From positions 117,623 through 181,622 of the forward strand of contig NZ_ALBQ01000003.1 of NCBI RefSeq assembly GCF_000282895.1: a stretch of 64,000 nt of DNA, given 5' to 3'. The translations under genes were made by a program, and so were the position numbers. The first letter of the stretch is position 1. Every line of letters begins with the position of its first letter. Shown here piece by piece: positions 58,576 to 64,000 of this stretch. The DNA is from Sphingomonas sp. ATCC 31555. GTDB lineage: Bacteria; Pseudomonadota; Alphaproteobacteria; Sphingomonadales; Sphingomonadaceae. The notes below the pieces were generated by a model that did no database searches, was not told where the DNA came from, and was given only the letters and a program-made list of their open reading frames with translations.

Positions 58576-59373
58576 TCAACGGAGCGGAACGGTAAGCGTG
58601 ATCCGCCTGCCGTCACGCAAAATCTGAACTTGTGCGGAGCCGCTCTGCTGCGCGGCGGCGAACGCGGCATTGGCCGCTTGCCCATCAGACAAGGGCGTAC
58701 CGTTAACCGAGGTGATAACGTCGCCGGCCTGCATGCCCGGCGGGCCTCCGGTGCCGATCCGGAATCCTTCCGCCGTGGGCGTAGCGCCGAACTTTTGCAA
58801 CACGGCGGCGCTGTTGCCCGGCAGCGGGGCGGGCGGCGCACCCGGCGGCGGCGTGAGCTGGGCCGGAGCCGCGGGCTGATTCGGGGGTGCGGCCGCTGCG
58901 GCCTGTCGCTGTTCGGGCGACAGGGTGGGATCGGGAAAAGCGAGGAATTCGCGCTGGCCGCCATTGTCGAACAGCACACGATCGCGTTGAATGGCAGCAA
59001 TCGTCGCGCCGTTCACCGCTTCGCCGACATGGAAGGATTGAGGCGGCGCACCATTCACGGCGATGAACGCGGCGGACAGTTCGGCTGGAATCGCTGCCAC
59101 GATACCCTTGAGTTCGAGTGGCAGCGTAGTCGGCTGCGGCGCATCGACCACCACCGCCTTGCCGAACGGCGCCAGCGCGATCGCGGCGCTCATATCGGGT
59201 GCGACGGCGGGGGCGCTCCGGCCCGACGGTACCGTGATCGCACCGGTGCCGGCATGGCCGGCAATCCGCCATGTCAGCCCGGCAAGCGCGATAGCGACCG
59301 AGACAACGACGGCGCCGGTCAGCAGATCGAGCGCGGTGCGCGTCTGGCGCGGATTGAGAGACAGACGATTCAT
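58576..59373 (-). CDS. gspC: Type II secretion system protein GspC (HR and PDZ domains)
   Basis: 265 residues: cytoplasmic N-terminus, membrane helix (ALDLLTGAVVVSVAIALAGLTW), HR domain (about 85-150; LELKGIVAAIPAELSAAFIAV, FLAFPD), a Pro/Ala linker, and a PDZ domain (about 190-265; GFRIGTGGPPGMQAGDVITSVNGTPLSDGQAANAAF). Links the inner-membrane platform with GspD. The start overlaps the gspI stop (ATGA). Confidence 0.92.
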   Translation of the reverse strand: MNRLSLNPRQTRTALDLLTGAVVVSVAIALAGLTWRIAGHAGTGAITVPSGRSAPAVAPDMSAAIALAPFGKAVVVDAPQPTTLPLELKGIVAAIPAELSAAFIAVNGAPPQSFHVGEAVNGATIAAIQRDRVLFDNGGQREFLAFPDPTLSPEQRQAAAAAPPNQPAAPAQLTPPPGAPPAPLPGNSAAVLQKFGATPTAEGFRIGTGGPPGMQAGDVITSVNGTPLSDGQAANAAFAAAQQSGSAQVQILRDGRRITLTVPLR

Positions 59374-59723
59374 TCCCTTCGCCCGTCCACGAAGCCGTCG
59401 AGCGATGCAAGCGGTGTCTTCTCGGCGGCAGGAAACACGTTGATCCGCACCCGCACGATTTCAGGATCGCTGGTACTGCGACGATCGACCGCGATGCGCC
59501 AGCGTTCGCCCAGCATCTCTACCTGCGGGGTGCCGCCGATGCCCGCTTCCAGTTCGGCCAGCCGGTTTTCGGCCACCCACATGGCGGCGGCGCGGCGCTC
59601 CAGCCCACGCGTCGAATCGATATGCGTCTGCACGGTGCGCATCAGGCCGACCGTTGCAATGGCGAGCACCGCCAGCGCCACGAGAGCCTCGATCAGCGAG
59701 AAGCCGCTTTCGTCCCTTGTCAC
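59370..59723 (-). CDS. gspI: Type II secretion minor pseudopilin GspI
   Basis: 117 residues with the prepilin site DESG-FSLIEALVALAVLAIATVGL (Glu5 present) and the conserved AxWVAENRLAELE block that marks GspI. Forms the tip complex with GspJ, GspK (not in the window). Overlaps gspH and gspC by four bases. Confidence 0.92.
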   Translation of the reverse strand: MTRDESGFSLIEALVALAVLAIATVGLMRTVQTHIDSTRGLERRAAAMWVAENRLAELEAGIGGTPQVEMLGERWRIAVDRRSTSDPEIVRVRINVFPAAEKTPLASLDGFVDGRRE

Positions 59724-60190
59724 GATACTGGCGCCGGTACTGCAGTGGCGGTGAGCCCATCATAGCGGACGATCCAGCGCTGGCTGCCATTTTCGACCGT
59801 GGCGGCCAGCGGGCGGCCAGAACCATCGACGCCGAGCACCACCGGCGGGCGGACGTCAAGCGTGACGGTGATGCCGGCAGGCAGCGTGTGCGGCGCCAGC
59901 GCATCGTCGGTGCGGGGGATCATCTTGCCGTCCATACCGATCGTGGCGAAGCCATAGCCGTGTTTTTCGGCGGTGAAAGCGATCAGTCGATCGCCGAGCA
60001 TCGCGTCGTCGGCGGCGGCCTGCAGGCGGGAGGCGAGGCGGCGCGCTTCGGTCTCCACGCTGGGTTTGCGGGTAGCCGCACCGATCCCCAGCGTCACCGC
60101 GCCCGCGGCCACGGCGATGATCGCGAGAACGATCAGCATTTCGATCAGCGTCATGCCGGTTTGGGAAGGTGCGACGGCGAGGTTCCTCAT
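59720..60190 (-). CDS. gspH: Type II secretion minor pseudopilin GspH
   Basis: 156 residues from ATG 60190; the open frame runs farther upstream through a repeat and gives no domain. Prepilin site PSQTG-MTLIEMLIVLAIIAVAAGAV, then RRLASRLQAAADDAMLGDRLIAFTAEKHGYGF, the usual GspH helix-sheet. Stop overlaps gspI. A REP-like repeat separates it from gspG. Confidence 0.88.
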   Translation of the reverse strand: MRNLAVAPSQTGMTLIEMLIVLAIIAVAAGAVTLGIGAATRKPSVETEARRLASRLQAAADDAMLGDRLIAFTAEKHGYGFATIGMDGKMIPRTDDALAPHTLPAGITVTLDVRPPVVLGVDGSGRPLAATVENGSQRWIVRYDGLTATAVPAPVS

Positions 60191-60193
60191 CCG

Positions 60194-60265
60194 CCCATGG
60201 GAGAGGCTGAGGGAGGGGCCGAGATGGAAAAAGCGGCGATCTGCTTCAGCCCTCTCCCCAATGGG
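60194..60265. repeat. Imperfect inverted repeat between gspG and gspH
   Basis: Left arm 60194-60210 (CCCATGGGAGAGGCTGA) and right arm 60246-60265 (TCAGCCCTCTCCCCAATGGG) are inverted copies with three insertions in the right arm. It belongs to the general CCCTCTCCCC type of repeat and may lower or tune expression of genes after gspG, the major pseudopilin. Confidence 0.6.
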
Positions 60266-60297
60266 CAGGGGAACACAGAACGTCCCCCCGAGCGGCA

Positions 60298-60780
60298 TCA
60301 GCCCTTGCCTTCAAGGTCGGCATCCACGCCTTCGCCACCGGGCTTGCCGTCTTTCCCGAACGAGCGAATCGCGAAGCCGCCGCCTTCGGACTTGTATTCG
60401 TAGGGCTTCCCCCAGGCATCCAGCGGCGCGTCGGAGAGATAACCGCCCTGCGCCCAATTAGCGGGCACCGGCGGCAGCGTGGGTTTCTCGACCAGCGCTT
60501 TCAGGCCCTGTTCGGTCGAGGGATACTCGCCGTTGTCGAGGCGGTACATCTTCAGCGCGCCTTCGATGCTGGCGATGTTGCCCTTGGTGGTGGTAACCCG
60601 CGCCTCGTCCGGACGGCTGATGACGTTGGTGGTAATGAGGCCAGCGACCACCGCAATGATCACGAGCACGATCAGCATCTCGATCAGCGTCAGCCCGGCT
60701 TCATGCTCCTCGACCTGGAGGTGCTTGCGTGCGAAGCGCTGCGATGCGATGTCACAAAATGGTTTCAAAACTATGCGCAT
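60298..60780 (-). CDS. gspG: Type II secretion major pseudopilin GspG
   Basis: 160 residues from ATG 60780. A 28-residue leader ends EEHEAG before LTLIEMLIVLVIIAVVAGLITTNV, the prepilin helix with Glu5. The body has DEARVTTTKGNIASIEGALKMYRLDNGEYPSTEQGLKALVEKP and DAWGKPYEYKSEGGG, with a C-terminal Asp/Gly-rich Ca-site region (GGEGVDADLEG). First gene of the leftward gspGHICD operon. The long leader suggests the true start may be farther in, but no better codon with a ribosome site was found. Confidence 0.93.
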   Translation of the reverse strand: MRIVLKPFCDIASQRFARKHLQVEEHEAGLTLIEMLIVLVIIAVVAGLITTNVISRPDEARVTTTKGNIASIEGALKMYRLDNGEYPSTEQGLKALVEKPTLPPVPANWAQGGYLSDAPLDAWGKPYEYKSEGGGFAIRSFGKDGKPGGEGVDADLEGKG

Positions 60781-60813
60781 CCCCGCCCCATGCGTCCATC
60801 CCATGAAGCTTCC

Positions 60814-61926
60814 ATGACACACGGCGTCCGATCGCCGGAACCGCCGTCACCGCACGCCGCGGGCTTGTGGACGCTGGCGGGCGACCGCCTGATCATAGTC
60901 GACGCCGATGGGCCCGCAACCATCCTCGTGCCGACGGAGCGCGTGCGCCTGCTTGCGGTCGACCTGCCGTTGCCGAATCGAGCCCGACGGCTGGCGGCGC
61001 TGCCCTTCGCGATCGAGGACCAGGTGGCAGAGCCGATCGATGTGCTGCACTTGGCGCTGGGCGGGAAGCTAGATCCGCTAGAGGCGCCGGCGCGCTATTT
61101 GGTCGGCGCGGTTCGCGACGAGACCATGGCCGATTGGGTTCGCCTTGCCGAATCGCAGGGCCTTGGCGACGCGGCGATGGTGCCGGACGCGTTGCTGCTG
61201 CCCCGACCGGGGCAAGGCTGGACGGTCGAGATTCGTGAGGGCCGGGCGCTCGTACTCGCAGCCGATGGAACCGGATTCGCGCTACCCGCCCCGTTGCTGC
61301 AAGCCGCCTGGGAAGCGGCGGGATGCCCGCGGCTCTACCATTTGGGCGAACCAGTCGGCGCGGAAATGCCGGTACAGGCTACATCCCCGGATCCGCGCAC
61401 GCTGCAGGCGCGTGCTGCTATAGCCAAAGCGGAACTCGATCTGCGACAGGGCGCTTATGCCGTACGGCGCCCGCGGTCGTCCGGCGCCTTGCGCCGACTA
61501 GGCTGGATCGTGGCCCTTGGCGCGTTGGCGCATGTCGCGATCGCAGGTGCAGATGCGTTAATGCTAAGCATTATCGCAAAGCGTCGTGCGGCGGAAACGC
61601 GCGAATTGGTCGCAATAGCAGCGCCGGGCGTCGATCTTTCAGGCGACTTTCAGGCTCGGGTAACCGATCTGTTGCCTAGTGCCACCGGCGCGCCGGATCG
61701 ATTCGTGCCGCTGCTGGCCCGGCTTTCCGCCGCGCTGAGTCCGATGGCCGGTTCGCTCTCGACACAAGCGATACGGTTCGAGGGGAATGTGCTGACGATC
61801 GATTGTGCGGCCAGTGCGCCGGACATGGCGACGCGAATCGCGGCAGCGTTGCGCGGGGCGAACATCAAGGGGCAGGCAACGGCCTCGCCAGCAGGGACGA
61901 TCCGCATTACGGCGAGCGCGCTATGA
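60814..61926 (+). CDS. gspL: Type II secretion platform protein GspL
   Basis: 370 residues. N-terminal actin-like cytoplasmic domain (WTLAGDRLIIVDADGPATILVPTERVRLLAVDLPLPNRARRLAALPFAIEDQVAEPIDVLHLA), which binds GspE, a membrane helix at about 235-260 (IVALGALAHVAIAGADALML) and a periplasmic ferredoxin-like domain (about 290-370). ATG 60814 lies just 33 bases from the divergent gspG start. Overlaps gspM by ATGA. Confidence 0.88.
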   Translation: MTHGVRSPEPPSPHAAGLWTLAGDRLIIVDADGPATILVPTERVRLLAVDLPLPNRARRLAALPFAIEDQVAEPIDVLHLALGGKLDPLEAPARYLVGAVRDETMADWVRLAESQGLGDAAMVPDALLLPRPGQGWTVEIREGRALVLAADGTGFALPAPLLQAAWEAAGCPRLYHLGEPVGAEMPVQATSPDPRTLQARAAIAKAELDLRQGAYAVRRPRSSGALRRLGWIVALGALAHVAIAGADALMLSIIAKRRAAETRELVAIAAPGVDLSGDFQARVTDLLPSATGAPDRFVPLLARLSAALSPMAGSLSTQAIRFEGNVLTIDCAASAPDMATRIAAALRGANIKGQATASPAGTIRITASAL

Positions 61927-62423
61927 GGGATTTCATTCGCACGCAGCTGCCGACGCTGGATGCCGGGCTGAGCCGCGGCGGCCAATGGTGGCAGGCGCGC
62001 TCCTCACGCGAGCGCGGGATGCTGGCGGTGCTGATCGTGCTGCTTGTAGGGTTGCTGTTCGTCTATGGCGTGGTCAAGCCGATCCAGGGTGCGCGGGCGG
62101 CCGCGCTGGCGGACATCCGCACCTACGAGACGCTGAAAGCCCGCATTCGCGCAGCCGGCACGCTGACGACGGCTCGGCCGCAGCGCCGCACCGGCGCCCC
62201 CGCGGACATCGTCACCCAATCGGCCGGAGGTTTCGGCGTCGCGTTGACCACTGCGCCGATCGACCGCGGCGTGCGCGCCAGCGTTGCCGATGCCAGCTAT
62301 GATTCGCTGGTCAACTGGCTCGCCGATGTGACGACGACCAGCGATCTGCGGGTGCGCACCGTCACTGTGCAGGGCCTCGGCGCGCCCGGGCGTGTTTCGG
62401 CCACCGTGGAGCTTGTCCGATGA
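61923..62423 (+). CDS. gspM: Type II secretion platform protein GspM
   Basis: 166 residues: short cytoplasmic part (WWQARSSRERGM), membrane helix (LAVLIVLLVGLLFVYGVV), then a coiled-coil and ferredoxin-like domain (ASYDSLVNWLADVTTTSDLRVRTVTVQGLGAPGRVSATVELVR). Partner of GspL in the platform. Start overlaps gspL, stop overlaps gspE (ATGA each). Confidence 0.9.
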   Translation: MRDFIRTQLPTLDAGLSRGGQWWQARSSRERGMLAVLIVLLVGLLFVYGVVKPIQGARAAALADIRTYETLKARIRAAGTLTTARPQRRTGAPADIVTQSAGGFGVALTTAPIDRGVRASVADASYDSLVNWLADVTTTSDLRVRTVTVQGLGAPGRVSATVELVR

Positions 62424-63889
62424 TCATCGCCGACGTGCCGAACCTGCCCTATGGCTTCGCCCGTCGGCACGGCGTGCTGCTCCGCGCTGCGCCCGAGGGG
62501 ATCGAATGCGTCCATCGTGCCGATGCGGGGTTGGAGGGGCTGCTGGAGGTGCAGCGGCTGGCGCCGGGCGCACGCTTCGTGCGGCTGGAGGGCGCGGCCT
62601 TCGATAGCGCGCTCGGGGAAGCCTATGGCGGGGCCGGGGGCGCCGCCGCCGATATCGACCTTGGCGACATGGATCTGGCGGCGCTTGCGGACAGTGCAGC
62701 AAGCGTCGACGATTTGCTCGATACGCGAGATGACGCGCCGGTGATCCGGTTGATCAACGCCCTGCTGCTGGAGGCGGTGAAGGAAGGCGCTTCGGACGTG
62801 CACGTTGAGACGCAGGAAAAGCGCCTCGTCGTCCGCTTTCGCGTCGACGGCGTGCTGCGAGACATGATCGAGCCGCCGCGGGCACTGGCGCCGCTGCTGG
62901 TGAGCCGCATCAAGGTGATGGCGAAGCTCGACATTGCGGAGCGGCGCGTGCCGCAGGACGGCCGCGTGACGCTGCGCATCGGCGGGCACGATGTCGACGC
63001 CCGCGTCTCGACCATCCCGACCCAGCACGGCGAGCGGGTGGTGTTGCGTCTGCTGGAGAAGGGCTCGCTCAAGCTCGACCTCTCGGGCCTGGGCATGAGC
63101 GAGCGCGACCAAGCGGTGTTCGGCCGGCTGCTCGAGCGGCCGCACGGCATCCTGCTCGTCACCGGGCCCACCGGCTCGGGCAAGACGACGACGCTTTACA
63201 CCGCGCTTACCCGGCTCAACGACCGCAAGCGCAACGTCATGACGGTCGAGGACCCGATCGAATATGAGTTGCCCGGCGTGGCACAAACCCAGGTCAATCC
63301 GCGCACCGACATGACCTTCGCGCGCGGGCTGCGCGCCATCCTGCGCCAGGATCCGGACGTGATCATGGTCGGCGAGATCCGCGATCAGGAAACCGCGCAG
63401 GTGGCGGTGCGCTCGGCGATGACCGGCCATTTTGTGCTGTCGACGCTGCACACCAATAGCGCGGTGGGATCGGTGACCCGGCTGATCGACATGGGTGTCG
63501 AACGCTATCTGCTCGCGCCGATGGTGGTCGGGCTGTGCGCGCAGCGACTGGTGCGGCGGCTGTGCCCGAGCTGCCGGCGCGAGGACGTGGCAAGCACGGC
63601 GGATTCGGTGCTGCTCGGCGGCGCGTTGCCGGTCGGGGCGCCGGTATGGCGCGCAGTTGGGTGCGACCAGTGCCATGACGAAGGCTATCGCGGTCGGGCC
63701 GGGCTGTACGAGGTCGTTGCGGTGGACGACGTGTTCCAGAAGCTGATCCATGATGGTGCCAGCGAGGCAGAGATCGAACGCCATGCGCGAAGGGATAACC
63801 CCAGCCTGCTCGATGACGGCGTGGCAAAGCTGCAGATCGGGGTGACCACGGTGGAAGAAGTCGCTCGCGTCGTGAGGGACGAGGCGTGA
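62420..63889 (+). CDS. gspE: Type II secretion ATPase GspE
   Basis: 489 residues, the usual length. Hexameric ATPase that drives pseudopilus growth. N-terminal GspL-binding domain (1-90), N2E (SDVHVETQEKRLVVRFRVDGVL), Walker A GPTGSGKTTTLYTAL, Asp box MTVEDPIEYELPGVAQTQVN, Walker B DVIMVGEIRDQETAQVA, His box STLHTNSAVGSVTRLIDMG, and the tetracysteine zinc motif C-PSC ... CDQC followed by GYRGRAGLYEV. The downstream gspF expected in a complete operon is beyond the window edge or separate. Confidence 0.97.
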   Translation: MIIADVPNLPYGFARRHGVLLRAAPEGIECVHRADAGLEGLLEVQRLAPGARFVRLEGAAFDSALGEAYGGAGGAAADIDLGDMDLAALADSAASVDDLLDTRDDAPVIRLINALLLEAVKEGASDVHVETQEKRLVVRFRVDGVLRDMIEPPRALAPLLVSRIKVMAKLDIAERRVPQDGRVTLRIGGHDVDARVSTIPTQHGERVVLRLLEKGSLKLDLSGLGMSERDQAVFGRLLERPHGILLVTGPTGSGKTTTLYTALTRLNDRKRNVMTVEDPIEYELPGVAQTQVNPRTDMTFARGLRAILRQDPDVIMVGEIRDQETAQVAVRSAMTGHFVLSTLHTNSAVGSVTRLIDMGVERYLLAPMVVGLCAQRLVRRLCPSCRREDVASTADSVLLGGALPVGAPVWRAVGCDQCHDEGYRGRAGLYEVVAVDDVFQKLIHDGASEAEIERHARRDNPSLLDDGVAKLQIGVTTVEEVARVVRDEA

Positions 63890-63904
63890 CCGCTGCCGCC
63901 CGCG

Positions 63905-64000
63905 TTCCCCTTCCGCTTGCGGGAGGGGCTAGGGGAGGGGCTGAAACCGTACAGCGCTTCTTCCACGTCATCCCCTCCCCCGACCCCTCCCGCAAGCGGG
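63905..64000. repeat. Dispersed G+C-rich inverted repeat, family A, copy 2 (cut by window edge)
   Basis: CCCCTTCCGCTTGCGGGAGG...GGGGCTAGGGGAGGGGCTG at the left, mirrored by CCCCTCCCCCGACCCCTCCC GCAAGCGGG at the right, where the window stops. Same plan and nearly the same sequence as 15914-16020. It follows gspE by 15 bases and the rest of the gap shows no gene. Confidence 0.75.

Overview
The window is GC-rich, densely coded alphaproteobacterial DNA, most likely from a Sphingomonas-type organism (Sphingomonadaceae). The signs are housekeeping proteins of alphaproteobacterial type, an FlaF protein, a TAT-exported PhoX phosphatase, secreted amidohydrolases and peptidases, and dispersed G+C-rich inverted repeats between genes. 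No rRNA, tRNA, CRISPR array, insertion sequence or complete prophage was seen. Coding density is high and ATGA/GTGA start-stop overlaps are frequent.

Layout. 0-10.8 kb: end of an MHS-type MFS transporter, a TAT-signal gene remnant, a secreted M3 peptidase, an orphan FlgC-like rod protein, the divergent ohr/ohrR peroxide pair with its palindromic operators, a COG2509 flavoprotein, a GAF-(degenerate GGDEF)-EAL protein and an ABC exporter. 10.9-25.1 kb: metabolism and maintenance genes (PHB depolymerase, glucokinase-like protein, thiolase, MaoC hydratase, PutA, MscS channel, topoisomerase IB, PfpI), then a small accessory-looking patch (three small unknown genes, an S24/LexA-type repressor and a methyltransferase coupled to it). 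25.1-32.5 kb: glnB-glnA behind a clear sigma-54 promoter, a soluble chemoreceptor, ferredoxin-NADP reductase, threonine aldolase, methionine aminopeptidase and a CinA-type protein, with an unidentified structured intergenic region at about 30.66-30.87 kb.

32.5-44.4 kb is a motility/chemotaxis island on the minus strand: motA, a STAS protein, cheY, cheA, cheW, cheR, cheB, a second cheY, cheD, a 110-residue unknown gene, motB and a FliL-like gene, mostly translationally coupled. The 110-residue protein carries a D-x-x-x-Q helix motif like that of CheZ and may be the missing CheY-P phosphatase. Next to motA lie an 806-residue HAD-type protein of unknown role and flaF.

44.5-52.3 kb holds an atypical receiver, a FixL/FixJ-like two-component pair whose PAS domain seems to lack the haem histidine, two coupled exported amidohydrolases (one without its metal-binding HxH), a small lipoprotein and a DJ-1/PfpI protein. 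52.4-54.9 kb is PhoX.

55.0-63.9 kb is a type II secretion locus in an unusual layout. gspG-H-I-C-D run leftward and gspL-M-E run rightward from a 33-bp gap. A third, three-gene unit resembling a minimal GspL/GspM/GspC inner-membrane platform converges on gspD. gspF, J and K are not in the window and may lie beyond its right edge, which ends inside a dispersed repeat also found at about 15.9 kb.
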